A stretch of DNA of 64,000 bases from contig JAMPIV010015252.1 in the NCBI GenBank assembly GCA_024509875.1, positions 1-64,000 of the forward strand. Direction: 5' to 3'. The translations under genes were made by a program, and so were the position numbers. Below the pieces are notes generated by a model. It did not search any database, was not told the DNA's origin, and saw only the letters and a list, made by a program, of their open reading frames with translations. This DNA comes from Oreohelix idahoensis. Its lineage: Eukaryota; Mollusca; Gastropoda; Stylommatophora; Oreohelicidae. This document shows, in pieces, positions 44,183-56,759 of the stretch (its first letter is position 1; every line of letters begins with the position of its first letter).

Positions 44183-45743
44183 TGCATAACAGGATGAGTA
44201 CTGTGAATCAGGTATAATTTGATGCTTATACATTTGGTAGACGGGCAGGTCTATACACCGTAAAAATCGGAGTCTAAAAAAATCCTGCTTTGTCGCTAAT
44301 GTGTGCTGAATTTTGGGAAATTCATGTCAATGAAGTTATATGAGTTTGAAAAGAAGGTACGGGAGAAGGGCACGGATATAATCAATACATAGAGATGTAT
44401 AGAAGTATTGGGACTAATAAGAAACAATGTATTACCGTCAAGGAGTATAACACTATGTTACGAATAGACAGAATGACATTAACTAAGGACGGTTCATCAT
44501 GTCTCATGGATCATGAGTTTTCAATAAACTGTGTTGTTATGTTACCGGAACAGCATTGGCTTCTTACCTGGTTATATTTGAGCTGTTGGGCATATCTGAG
44601 ACATTACTAATTCGTGATCCCTTGTGAGAGAACACTGCATAAATAATACAGGGACGATACAGTGCAGTTTTTGGCATACCCACGAATAAAACATTCGCGT
44701 GACACTTTTGTTGTATACCAATGTTTTAACATTCATATAGACACATATGGGAATAATAATGGTATACATATATCAAATGCAGACAAACTCTTTTAATACA
44801 CGGGAATAAACGAACGGGCGGACAGTACCTTAACATGGTGGCATATATAATGTACCTTCCCGTTCTATAAAATTTCAGATATTTGGAGCTTAATTAATTG
44901 CCACGCATTTTGGAACAATGACACTTGTTGCATGCTCAATCAATCTATCGTTATGTCAAAGTCGTAACCTTGACTTGGAAGGTCAACGTTCGTGTGATGT
45001 ACATATTCAAGTCTCCAGAGAAGTATCATAGTTGTACCGGGGGAATGATGCTACAGTTTTCGATTTCCATTTTCAAGTCCTGCTGTGTACCTGCGGAGGT
45101 TACATTGAGTGACGTCATTCGGTAACAGATACTTTCAACCAGAGAAAATTACTGTTCGTTTTGGAGAATTGCTAACCTTGAATTCAGCTGTATGAATTTC
45201 ATAACCTGTGTTGGATCGAAATATGTACGAGGAGTATTGGGATTCCCGCAGATAAGTAGACATTGTTATTATGGTGTCAGTACCCTGGTTATTATTAGTG
45301 AGCACCTTTCTTTGTCATTTTAACTCGTAAGATGCTTGTTCTTCATCATAGGTGTCCTGGGGTGTTTTCCTAGGTTGAATTCAGGTCGATGAATCGCACA
45401 GGCTTATAGCCAGTTTCTTTGGGGTTGCTGAAATGTCGTAGATTTTTGTGTTGACGCCGTGGTTCTTTACGATATTATATCTTCTTTAATTGTTTAGGTG
45501 CGGTGATGGTCATTGCTAACGTGTATATTTCTATGTAATTGATTCTCGTAATGGATCATTAGGTTTTCAGTAGTACTATTATCTTGTATAATTCCTTAGT
45601 TGATTGATTTATAGCTGCATATTTTATTAAATAAAAGAAGATCGATCTCCAGTAATGACTATCGATAAGGTTTCGATTACAAGATATTACTTATAATACT
45701 ACAGTTTATTTGATGAGGTAAATATATTAATTCAGATTCTGAA
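44183..45743 (+). other. Probable 5' LTR remnant and leader of G3
   Basis: Non-coding. The first about 440 bp are weakly similar to 52625-53200. No primer binding site is convincing. Short frames at 44395 and 44925 have no domain. Confidence 0.4.
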
Positions 45744-46331
45744 ATGTCGACAGCGGAATACTTTATTAAACAGGGTAAAATTCTTGGTTTATCAGGAGAC
45801 AAATTACAAGAGTTTTCTCAAACAGAATATAAAGAGGCGCAGGAAAGAGAGAAACGTCAGTTGGAATTAAAAGATAGAGAATTAGCCAACCAGGAACGTA
45901 TGAAACGGTTGGAAATGGAAGATAATGAAAAAAGGAGGCAAGACGAAGAGAGAATTAAACTCTTGGAGATGGAAGAGAATGAGAAAAGGAGACAATATGA
46001 AGAGAGAATGATGCTATTGGAAATGGAAAGGCAGAAGTTGCAAAATGGAAATGCTAGTTGTCAATCACATACTCAGAATGATGGGCAGAAAGGTGACATT
46101 AAAATTCATCTGCCAATGTTTAAACCAGGAGTCGACGATATTACGTTCTTCTTGTCAAGATTCCAATTGGTATGCACAGAATATAAAATTGATAAAAGTA
46201 AGTGGTGTAGCAAACTAATGAATTTTTTATCAGGAGAGGCGTTAAGTGCAGTCGCTTCGTTAGAAGGCGATAGTCAAAACTATGAGGAAGCTAGAGCTAC
46301 GCTATTAAAAAAAATATCAGCTTACAGCTGA
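45744..46331 (+). pseudogene. G3 Gag, N-terminal half
   Basis: MSTAEYFIKQGKILG starts the protein at the same point as in G1 and G2. A coiled coil of repeated RMKRLEMEDNEKRRQ-type units follows, then the capsid-like block (HLPMFKPGVDDITFFLSRFQL, IDKSKWCSKLMNFL). The frame is lost in an A8 run at about 46306-46313, and the correct reading continues in another frame towards 46480. Confidence 0.85.
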
Positions 46332-46432
46332 AGGTTATAGAAGGCGTTTTAAAGAGTTGTTGCCGGAAACAGGAAAAGAGTTCTCACAATTCATTTCGGA
46401 TATTCGTTTAACTTTTAATCGTTGGATCGAAC

Positions 46433-47584
46433 TTGAAAAGGTACAACGGAATTTTGAAGATCTTGCCGATTTTAATATTACGGGATAAGGTATTATCCTC
46501 AGTAAGTGATAAGTTTTTGGCATTTTTACAGGAGCGGAATCCTAAATCGTTATCGGAAGTTGAGTCCCTCGGGCGCCAGTTTTCGGTTGCTCATCCGAAC
46601 TTGAATGTTAGAAATACTAAACTACATGAATCGTTACAGTCAGCGGGTGTTGCTACTGTAAATAACAGACAGGGAAAATTTAGATCGAATGGTGGTGACA
46701 GAGATAGGTTTCGTAATAGAAGTGCCAGTTCAGATCGAAATAATAATTATCAAAGAAATTTTTCTCATTTTGAAGTTGGAAATAGAAATAAATCACCAGA
46801 GTTCCGAAGATGGAGAAATAAACGACCTGATAATGGTCATCACGATTATTTTGGACACAGAGAGAGAGGAAATGGGCAACTAAATAATCAACATGGTAAT
46901 ATTAATAATAGATCTAGTTATTCTCAGAATTACAGAAGAAATTTTTATGGCAATAATCAAGATAATGGCAGTGCATTTCGTTCAAATAGTTCGCATCGGT
47001 CTGCTCATCATGGAAATTCGGTACAGAGAGCAGAAAATGATATTACAAATAATAATAACAACGCTGTTAGTCAAGCTAATGCTTGCTGTTCATTTGACTT
47101 TGGTAATGCGGAAGAATGTTTTGAGTGCAAGAATCTATTTCAGCCTGATGTGGTATCCAGACTGAGATGTGGACACCCATTGCCGGCGTTACCTGCAATG
47201 TCAGCTCATGAAGGAACCGGGTCTTTAGAGTTTCACAAGGGCTTACTTAATGGCATGCCAGTAACTTTATTAAAGGATTCAGGTTGCACGACGGTAGGTG
47301 TGCGACAATGTTTGGTTGATTCTACTTGTTGTACAGGCACATGGGTTAAGTGCATTACGTTTGGTGGTAGAATTGAGAAATTTCAAACTGCGGTTGTTCA
47401 TATCGCGACGCCATTTTTTACGGGACAAATAAAAGTATGTTTGTTGCCAAATCCAGTTTGCGATTTAGTTCTTGGTCGCATTCACGGTTTTAAAGAGTGT
47501 ACTCTTGAGCAAATACATGATTGGGAACGAGAACACGTACACAGTGCTAATGTTGTGGTTACTCGAGCACAGGAGCAGTCTTAA
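46433..47584 (+). CDS. G3 Gag C-terminus, CXH motif and protease in one frame
   Basis: From about residue 16 the frame carries LILRDKVLSSVSDKF of the capsid-like domain, a long Asn/Arg/Ser/Tyr-rich basic tail, CFEC-X13-CGHPLPALPA, and a protease with DSGCTTVGV, ATPFFTG and DLVLGR. This copy shows Gag and protease fused without a stop. The open frame ends with a TAA (47582-47584) in phase with the integrase frame. A frameshift near 46465-46490 separates it from the upstream Gag part, so its first residues are not original. Confidence 0.87.
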   Translation: MKRYNGILKILPILILRDKVLSSVSDKFLAFLQERNPKSLSEVESLGRQFSVAHPNLNVRNTKLHESLQSAGVATVNNRQGKFRSNGGDRDRFRNRSASSDRNNNYQRNFSHFEVGNRNKSPEFRRWRNKRPDNGHHDYFGHRERGNGQLNNQHGNINNRSSYSQNYRRNFYGNNQDNGSAFRSNSSHRSAHHGNSVQRAENDITNNNNNAVSQANACCSFDFGNAEECFECKNLFQPDVVSRLRCGHPLPALPAMSAHEGTGSLEFHKGLLNGMPVTLLKDSGCTTVGVRQCLVDSTCCTGTWVKCITFGGRIEKFQTAVVHIATPFFTGQIKVCLLPNPVCDLVLGRIHGFKECTLEQIHDWEREHVHSANVVVTRAQEQS

Positions 47585-47593
47585 CATAATGTT

Positions 47594-48586
47594 GTGCCAC
47601 TAGTTAATGATGATGTGTTACACAGTAACATAAACAAGGAAGTTTTTTCTACTTTACAAAACAGTGATGTTTCATTAAAGAAATTTTTTAGTTTAGTCCA
47701 ACAGGATGATACAAACGGTCATACTTCTCACAAACAATGGTATACTATCGTAAATGACATATTAGTGCGAAGATTCAGAGATAGTAAATCTTGTCATATT
47801 ACTACTCAGATCATGGTGCCTAAGGTAATGAGATCCTATATCTTGAGTCATGCTCACGATTCCCGTTGTGCAGGTCACATGGGATACTCTCGTACTAGAT
47901 CTAGAATTCTGGCATCTTTTTTCTGGCCGGGAATGTCGAAAGACATTGCGATGTTTTGCCGTTCTTGTGTTACTTGTCAGGAGGTGAAGTCTAGAGGGGC
48001 ACGTCATTTGGCTCCAATTCAAGCAGCCGATATTCCGGTGCGTCCATTTGAGAAGATGGCCGTGGACATTATTGGCCCACTTCCTATAATGTCATCGAGA
48101 GGACATAGATATGTATTAAGTTGTATAGATTTTTGCACGCGTTGGCCAGAGGCCATACCACTCAAGAACATTACTACGCAGGATGTGGCTGATGCTTTGT
48201 TTCATATCTTTACTAGAATCGGATTTCCGAGAAAATTTTTGTCGGACAGAGGTTCTCAGTTTGTGTCAGGTGCAATGACGGAGGTTATGGCAATATTTCA
48301 TATAGACAGATCACTGAGTTCCGTATATCACGCCGCCTCAAACGGGATGGTGGAGCGTCTAAATCGATCAATAAAACAGATGTTAGGAAAGATTACAATC
48401 GATTTTCCTAAAGAGTGGGACCGAGTTTTACCAGCGGTACTTTTTGCATATCGTGAAATACCGAATGAGCATACAGGTTTCAGTCCATTTCAACTTGTAT
48501 TTGGTGCTCAGCCCAGGGGTCCATTGTCTTTAATCAAAGACTTGTTGATTGATTCTTCCTTGTCGCAAGAAACTCAATCGTCTTGA
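47594..48586 (+). CDS. G3 integrase
   Basis: In the same frame as the protease across one TAA. The zinc-binding region is HAHDSRCAGHMGYSRTRSRI plus CRSCVTC. The catalytic core has VDIIGPL, LSDRGSQF and GMVERLNRS, so D, D and E are all present. NEHTGFSPFQLVFGAQPRGP marks the end of the core. The frame ends at 48586, where homology to G2 breaks off. Confidence 0.9.
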   Translation: MPLVNDDVLHSNINKEVFSTLQNSDVSLKKFFSLVQQDDTNGHTSHKQWYTIVNDILVRRFRDSKSCHITTQIMVPKVMRSYILSHAHDSRCAGHMGYSRTRSRILASFFWPGMSKDIAMFCRSCVTCQEVKSRGARHLAPIQAADIPVRPFEKMAVDIIGPLPIMSSRGHRYVLSCIDFCTRWPEAIPLKNITTQDVADALFHIFTRIGFPRKFLSDRGSQFVSGAMTEVMAIFHIDRSLSSVYHAASNGMVERLNRSIKQMLGKITIDFPKEWDRVLPAVLFAYREIPNEHTGFSPFQLVFGAQPRGPLSLIKDLLIDSSLSQETQSS

Positions 48587-49239
48587 AGAGCTGCATAATA
48601 GGACACACAGACGTTATTCACACATCCTAAATTTATGAGGCATGGAGAAACAGCTGGAAAGAAAAAGATTGACGAATCAGCGTCAACCCAATTACACTGA
48701 ATGTTCAATGAAAACCAAACTCACACACTTCTATCTGAAAACGTTACTGTGCGACGAAGGTCATATGAAAGATGTTTACAAAATCGCGAAAAAAGAAGAC
48801 AGAATCGAATTAGTGGAAATGATAAATTAAATCCAAAGTCCATATGTTGAGAATTATAAAGATAAAGGACAACTTAGTAGATTGCTAGTCAAGTTATGAG
48901 ACCAATTATAGTGTCCCTTTTATGTCAGAGTAGCACAAAAACGTGAAATAGAGTTAGTTTGCATCATTAGCATGTACTTACCTGACGAAGTTGTTACCGT
49001 AATAACGTAATAACTCAAAATGTATGTCCAGACTCGAGCTTCAGTTTACAGAGGTGAACATGTTGTAGAGAGAAAATTGACGATAAAGTCCTAAGACCTG
49101 GTGTTACAAGCTTTGGAAAACCTCACTTACATAGCTCGAACCACCTGGGCCGTCCTTAGAAAATATCTAAATATAAAAAGCGTACGTAAGTCAAAGTGGT
49201 ATGTTACTAGTTCTTAAGAAAGAAAAATTTGAATTTTTT
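48587..49239. other. Sequence without homology inside G3 pol
   Basis: The stretch falls between integrase core and integrase C-terminus of G3, but I see no similarity to G2 there. The short frame at 48642-48830 has no recognisable domain. It may be a small insertion or a replaced segment. Confidence 0.4.
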
Positions 49240-51260
49240 CTTTTAAGTCTTTTATGTGTTTAGCTAACCTCAGATGAAGTTGAATATGGAAAAGAAAGGC
49301 TAAAGCTAAAAAAAGCTCGTATCCAGTTATAACAGATTTAACTAAAGAGTCTTCGTCTTACTTGGTACCTTACGAAGCGTTTTCGATGCTTTTACCGAGA
49401 TCTAAATCAGAATCCGACTAACTGATAACTTGGTGTGGTCCATTCAAGATTCTGTCACGTATTTTCAGATGTCGATTATGTCCTTGAATGTTAAGGGACA
49501 AAGAAAGATTTTTTTCACATTAACATGTTGAAAGAGTTTCACTCAAGACCTGAAACATCTTCAGGCAAGTCTTTTCAACGCGGTTGATAAATGTGCAAGG
49601 TTCACAGTTTTACACATCCAGATGAGCTCGGGGCGTCTTTATCAGTGTGATTCACCAGGAAGAAGAATCTTCTTTCCCAGCTGTATCACAAATGACGAAT
49701 TTTCCTAGTCTACCGGGTTCAATCTACACCGAAAATTGGGATGAGGAGCTCGTGACAATCTGTCCGAATCTTACACTTGAGAAACCAAAACAACATTGTG
49801 ATCCGCCCACGAATTTTACTCATTCGTTTTTTCATGATGTACTTACAGATATACCAGGCAAAACAAATGTCATCACACATTGACATCATCTTTTTTAAAT
49901 GATGAAAAAGGCATATTAGAGTGCGTCCCATACCCGATACCATTTAACACTTTCTCAAGACAAAAGTAAACAAAGAAAATAGATGTAAACGATGCTGCAA
50001 CAATTAAGGTATAATCAGTTCTTTACTCTCAAAGTAATTTTGCTTTTCGCCATGTGAATTTGTAATAAAAAGCGAAAAAAAAAGACAATAACATTTCGGC
50101 TCTGCATTGATTTTTAGAAAAATTAAATCAGGTCACAATTTTTGTACGCCGAACCGATTTACCATTATTGGATGATCGATTTTTACCAAAAATTAGCAGA
50201 TGCAGTATATTTCAGTAAAGTTCGATCTGTCAAAAGGATTATTGGCAGGCTTCCCCGTTGGCGGGGAAAGAATGTAAACATTTTACGGCTTTTGCTACTC
50301 CCCAGAGGGGGTGTTTTCACAGTTCAATTTTATTGTGTTTTGGACTGATGACAACGCACACCTGCTGCTACGTTCACTAGAATGATGAGAATTCTCATCT
50401 TCTCGCAATAGAGCACAAGATTATAATCTGCGTACATAGATGATATTTGTTTGTTTTAGCTAGAAAACACTTGGGGGAATAACACGTTCACGGTTTACAC
50501 TCTCTATTATCGACGCTCAGATCTGCTGGGTTATCTGCTAGACCATCTAAGCTGTATATTGGACTCTCCGACATTACTTTTTCTTGGTCATAGGGGATTG
50601 GTCATCGGGGAATCTTCAAACTTTGGAGCAGAATGTTTTCCAAGATTCTAAAATCTTTCCATTTTCCTAGGACAAAAAAACAAGCAAGTCCAGGACACGT
50701 GTGTTCCTAGGACTAGTGCATATATTATGGTAAATTTATTCCTAACTTATCTTCATCAATTACATCAGATCTGTCCACTAGACTACTTAGGGAAAGGAGG
50801 CTCCTAATGTGATAATGGTAGGTGAGACTCCAGAATGCAATGTGCTTTTGCGCTGGTCAAAATTAAAGATTTGATTTTCATCCCCATCGCATGTGTTGTT
50901 TTAAAACGCTACCCACGGCTTAAAGAATCTTGAGGGTATACTCTTCTGCATAGAACAGACCGCTTCGTTCCACGCTGGGCGTTGGTGCTTAGTGTGTTTG
51001 CTTCAACACAATTTGATGGACATCTGCATCCGATACGTACATTTCGAGAAAGTTAAACATGGCAGGTTAGATGTCAAGGCGGCAAAATGAATTATTCGGT
51101 GTTGGAAAAGGAACTTACTCGCAGGGGATGTGGTATGGATGAGAAGGCCAGTAACCAAATTAGAGAAGTATCTGTTTAGGTGTATCCTTCGTTAATAACA
51201 ATCAGATCAGAAGGCTTTATGCGTAATTAAAGACGATGAAGAACCATAAATGCGGCCCCG
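49240..51260 (+). pseudogene. G3 integrase C-terminus, RT and RNase H, heavily decayed
   Basis: Fragments in changing frames follow the G2 order: an integrase C-terminal piece near 49380-49560, DVLTDIPGK at about 49838, a VRPYPIP-like piece near 49925, an RT DAEP-like piece near 50145, YWQ and FATPRG near 50245-50310, an NYSVLEKEL piece of RNase H near 51090, and TDQKAL near 51205. Stops and shifts are frequent. It shows that G3 had the same integrase-before-RT order. Confidence 0.65.
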
Positions 51261-53004
51261 AGCAGCGCCCGTAAATTCGAATTCTGATGCAGCCGTATAA
51301 TTATACTATTTAAAGCAATTCGAGGGGTCCGACAATGTGGTGGTATGCAGACCGGTACTGTCGAGGTGCCCTCAGGAAGACAGTACACAAGTTTTTAATG
51401 ACAGTTAGTTCATGGTCCAACCAGTTAGCGTGGTGATATAATTTGGGATATTGTAATTATTTATTAGTTTTATTCCGGACTACACATACAATTTTTTGTG
51501 TGTATATGGTGTAAGGTCCTGAACATACAGTTTACTATTAATAATGACTGTACTGCATGATATTCTTTAGCTTAAATTTTTGCGTGTTGATTATAGAGGT
51601 TCCTTGGGGCATTGAAATTAGGTTTATTTGGGGACAAAATTTATGCATGTATTTGCTATTTTTGGGGGAGCTTGGATCAGGAATAAATATGTTTGAGATT
51701 TGCAGTGTTCTCTGTATTGTGGAGGTACCACATTATTGAAATTATTTTCCGACATGGGGTAGGTAAATACTATTAGTGATTATACCTGGACACGCATCGG
51801 GGCTTTATAAGTTTGGTGGTTCTAGCTTTTTATTGATACTAGATGGTAATAGAGGGTCGCGTGTTGATTAGCAAAATCAATTTGAATTACAGATATTGAA
51901 GGGGAAAAGGAATAAGTTCCTGAATTGGGATATAATGTGATTCTACAAGGCAGGGTATGGGTAGGATATGGGGGATTGTTTAGATCGGCCCGTTTCATCT
52001 CATCGGACGCGGACTGCAAGTCTTTCATTAGTTAGACATTAGCTGAATTACAAGTTACGGGAAAATCCAGCAAAATGTTTTATGCAGGTATTTAAGTAGA
52101 ATGAAACACAGGTGTAGAGACGTTTGACCAAGTAGAAAAAGGGATGCTATGTACAGTCATGTTAAACCCCACAATGTGACTCCTCAGAATACGTGACTGA
52201 ATTGCTTGAAAGTAGCTCCGGAGAAGTGAGACTCATTTCTGTACCTCTGTCTGCATCAAAGATGCGCTAGACGTTGGAGTTGGTGAAACAATATGGAGGG
52301 TAAAGTTAGGGGAATAGTCTCACTTAGGTTGGAGTAGGTATGGAGAGAAAATGTTAAATACATAAGACTCGGACGATCAAGGGAAATGTTTAAGTGGGCT
52401 TGGCACGAGAGCATAAAGACGTAGCACCGTGACAGAAAGGTATCCATAACATTTAAGTGTCGGGTCATCGTGACGCGAGACTCGGCGTTTGCTGGTTAGC
52501 ATAAGTGGATAATTCGGGGGAAAAAGAAAAAGGCCTATGATTCATGCACATGCATAGATGAAGGCTTCTTCTATAATGATGCGTTGATAGCTTACTGTGA
52601 AAGTAGGTGACGATTACTTACACATTTGACCATGTGTTTGTTGTCAATAAATGGTGACGCATATACGGTGCAGTGTCTATATCACCTCGTCACAAAAATC
52701 GTTTAGTCTAGAACGAGGATTCCATGCATGCTATTGAATCGCTAAATGTGTGCAGGAGGATTATTGTATAGGTGTTTGTGGAAACTTCATGTCTGATCGC
52801 ATTTTTTTGTGGGGTTGATATACTGAACAGGTTGGTTCTATTACCTCACTCACCTGCGAATTAACAAATGGCTCCAGTCGCGCACCGAGTGGATGCAGGC
52901 TCGTGGTAATCAATAACCATTGAGGTTGTGTGGGGATGGTGGACCAGGGACGGGTATGTATATAGGTAGCTAAGATTACCGTCAAGGAAGTATAACCACT
53001 ATGG
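51261..53004. other. Probable G3 3' UTR and LTR remnant
   Basis: No gene. The part after 52625 is weakly collinear with 44183-44460. Short minus-strand frames at 51822, 52256 and 52761 have no domain. Confidence 0.4.
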
Positions 53005-56000
53005 TATAGGGTGAGTCAACGGAAAATTGAGGGGGGGGGGGGTAGGGGTGGGAAGGCTGATTGGCTGGACTGGCGGTGGGTGTCAGGGTGTGTGGGGGGG
53101 GGGGGTGGTTCAAGTTGTCGTTGGTTTTTGTTACCGGTAACTTTTGGTGGGTTGTGCATTGTTACCTTGTTTTTTTTTTGTGCTGTTGGTGATTTCTGTG
53201 ACCCATTTTCGTTGCGCGGTTTTACCATTTTTTTTTGTCCGATGAGTTTTTTTTATTAGCCATTAATATGTTTTGTAGTTAGTTTTATTTTTTGATTGTT
53301 TTTTGTTTTTTTTTATGTTTTTTTAATCTTTTTTTTTAGTTTGTTTTTATTTATTGCCCTAGCTTAGTCCATGTAGTTCATTTGAGTTTAGTCTAATTTT
53401 TTTGTGTCAATTCCATTTTGTCTTAGTATTATTTTTGATCTACCCACCATTTGTGTTATGTTGCAACCTATTTATGGTTCTATAATTCATGGTTACAAGA
53501 TTGCAGCAAATAATTAGCTTAATTTTTTATTTTTCTTTACGGGTATTATTTTTATTTGAAAAGTCTGTTTTGCATGTTCGTAGTGATTTTTTGTTTATCT
53601 TGCCATTATTTTTTTCTTTTTATTCATTTTAGCCCTATGTGTAGCCTAGATCATGCACGATACGATCGGGTAATGTAGATGGGGACTGGCAGTTGCCTTT
53701 TTTAAGGTTCCCACGAAGCTTATTAGTCAGTGTGATTTTGGTCTACCGTGGAGTCTTATGACATTTGTATCCTGATAATCAGTTTCGTGCTGTACAGTCT
53801 AAGCTGATTTATGCAATGATACGGTATTCATAGAGGTTTGGAGTAATAAGTGGATGGCAATGTTACATTTATGTACCAAATATCAACTCATATTTTATAA
53901 TACATAGAAGGGGTTATAGAAAAATAACCAAAAATGGGTACATAATCTATATCTCTTAAACCAGAACTGAATGTTTAGTCTGGGAGAGAATACTATACTG
54001 CGCATCCTGTCGTATTTTTATATGTAACCACATTAAAGTGTCTGTAGGGTTATGTGTCGTGTGTAACGTTGATGCTGCTTGCGTTATGCAACTTCAGGGA
54101 GAGAATCCTGACTTTGTGCTTCTGATTAATGTGGTTTTGTGTTGGTTGTCCACAATCGAGTAATTTAGTGTGGTGTATTATAAAATGTCCACTACGATCA
54201 GTCTACGAAGTGAATATTTAAACTGGCAAGACCTATTAAGAAGTATTAACATTCATTCGGTGTGTACCCCCAACTGTGACAGCATGAACTAATGCCTACG
54301 TTGTACATGCTTAGTTGTGAAAGTTGATACCCACCGATAATGTAATTTTTTTTATAGCTTGGATTACATTTATGTGTGTTCTGGGATGTGTGCGAAGATT
54401 TGAAGATTTTGAAACCGTAAAGAGACTAAGGGGTGTTTGTTTTTGTACATTCTGGGGGAAAACTCGAAGAGAAGGGATTCCGTCATTAAAAAACTTTGGA
54501 AATTAGTAAGGCTTGATGACTCGAAGAATTAAGCATGCGAATGCATTGCGGTAATTTGTGCTTGAACAGGTACGACGTTATAGTTTCTCATGGGCAAGTA
54601 ACAAAGAGAAGGTGTCTATCGTCAAGTACGGTTATATTTCGTAGAGTACTAGAATGCAGTTAGCGTGTTACTCGCTGTATGTAACGCTGTAATGTTACTT
54701 AGGCTACAGTCAGCTAAGTTTAAGCGCAAACCCAATTTTTTAATTTGTCTGTGCGTGTTGGCGGGTAAGAAAAACATCAAGTGACCCAGTCCCTTGTCTA
54801 TAGTTTGGACGCTTAGGAGGAGCGATCGCACCAATTAAATTGATGCGAGCGCGCGTAAATTTTCAGCCAGGTACTAGAGAGAGGTTTTTGTATGGTGGAC
54901 GCCCGGCTTGATTGTCAGCATCTTGCACTTGTTAAAATGGGACTTCAGAAGCTAGCACCAGAAATATCTCACGGAATGAGAAGAGTTTAGCCTGTACGAA
55001 TCGATAGTCAATCTAGCGCGACATGGGATTAATGTGAACCAACAAGAACATTCGGTTGCAGATACCTACCCAGTGAAAAAAAAATTCGACACCATTTTCT
55101 GGACCGTTGATTGCATATGTTAGCGTGACGTTAATTCAGATTAGAGACTCATGGGTTATATGTGTGATGTCTTAAGGATCTGACGTTTGATTATATGTGG
55201 ATGGGGCATGTGTTTTCCTGCTGGGAATTTGTAGTCGATGAGGGAGGAATTGTGAGCATTGTTCTGACTGGTCATGGATTTTGTAAATTGTTGGTGGTGG
55301 ACAACAGTGTGTGGTTTAGGAAAGATTAGTATATACTGGTGGATTGTATTTGTTATAGTAACATTTTAATACCATTTGTGAAAGTTTTTAGGTTTTGTTT
55401 TTCTACTTAGTCTGTATATTTGGCTGGTGGCTTATTTATTTTTGCTTATTTACCTTTAATATAATTTCTTTATCAAGTCGATGTGTTTGTGGGGGGGCTG
55501 CTGTGTCACGTGAGTAACAGAGTGTGTGTGTCGTGTTGATAGGGGGGGGGCGTGAGTAAGTATTTGTCTAGAGTGAGTATACTGATATGTTGTGTTGAAC
55601 GGCTAACGTGTGTTGTTTAGGCCACGATATGATCTAAGGTGGGTTTTATCGTTTACAAGCTTTGTGTCCTTAAATGTGGGCGTGTAAGACATAATTTAAA
55701 CCCGTTAGTGGTGGAGTAGGCACTCGGGTTGGGGAGCGGGAGGAGGCTTGTATCGGTTGTGTTCTATGAATTCGTTTTATATTTTATACGTTAGTTATTT
55801 GTGTTAGTATGAGATTTTTTCTTTGTGGTGTCAACGCTCTTATCTCTGAGTAAAGAAAGATCTACCATATAATTTACTTCGTTTCTTACGTAAAGTCCAA
55901 GGTTGTTATAATAATAACGAGCCTTTCGTTTCATCTGTAAGTTATACTATTGTTATACCAAGGTTTGTGATTTGATAATTCCGCCGTTGCTACTGTTCTT

Positions 56001-56700
56001 GTGGGTCTTGTTGGTAGTGGCCTCACCCCTTATGTCTTTGTTATAGAGGTTATGTTGTTGATTTTTTATCTCTAAATTCCGTCAATAAATTCAATGGCTT
56101 ATTCTCTAAATTTTGTACATTTTTTTTTCCACCACGGTTTATTAAAATAATTAAAATTTTAAATTTTGGATCAGTAAACGACCTTACTACCACTGGTTGT
56201 TCCACATCGTTTTTGCTGCATACTATCAGAAATGTATTGCATCTATCACTGTAATGGTTTGCGTCTCCTTAGTGGTGTAGTGTGATATTAATCTATCGAG
56301 GGCTTGACGTCTTGTATGTTTGTTGTATAGATTTAGTCTGCACTTGTTTTCCCCCCCCCCCTGTCCCTGATTTTATGGTTGGGGTCCTTTAATATGGTGT
56401 AAAGGGATTCATAACTGTTTGTGTTAAGTTGTTTTGTGGGGGGGGAGTATTGGTCTAGGGGTGTGGGGGGGATGTTTCTCACAATTGGTAGTGCGTAGTG
56501 GGTTTTTTTTTTATTAACAGTCAGATCATTCTGATGTGTGGCTGCGCTTTCATGTTTGTAGTGGTTTGTGGTCGTTTCTGTTTCTATTGTATGCGGATTG
56601 GTTTATTTCTTTGTTTACTCCCTCCTAATCTTTTTAATATTATCTGTCCGATACAGCACACAATATCCAAATCTATACAGAGACGTTTATTTCTTTAGAC
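53005..56700. other. T/G-rich sequence with G-runs, no gene
   Basis: The plus strand is rich in T and G and poor in C, with G-runs at 53028-53042, 53094-53106, 55490-55550 and 56439-56471. Single C-runs occur on the same strand, for example at 56350. Frames here (53011, 54324, 56498) are Phe/Cys/Gly-rich by-products of the base composition. The first about 200 bp may be G3 LTR remnant. Confidence 0.55.
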
Positions 56701-56759
56701 AATAAAAAAGCTTTGCACGTAGGTTTTTTCTTTTATCCTACTTTTACCTAACCGCAAAA

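Larger units (their letters stand above)
43898..53200 (+). mobile_element. Gypsy copy G3 (Gmr1-like), old and decayed
   Basis: Gag, protease and integrase are readable (45744-48586), then RT and RNase H as scattered fragments to about 51260. Collinear weak similarity between 44183-44620 and 52625-53200 suggests remnants of the 5' and 3' LTRs: ACCGTCAAGGA.GTATAAC.ACTATG and GTTACCGG...GCATTG...TTACCT occur in both in the same order. Borders are uncertain. G3 is much older than G1 and G2 by its decay. Confidence 0.7.

Noticed and set aside
53011..53259. A glycine/cysteine/phenylalanine-rich small protein
   Set aside because: Its composition follows from the local G- and T-runs, and an equally open frame exists on the other strand.
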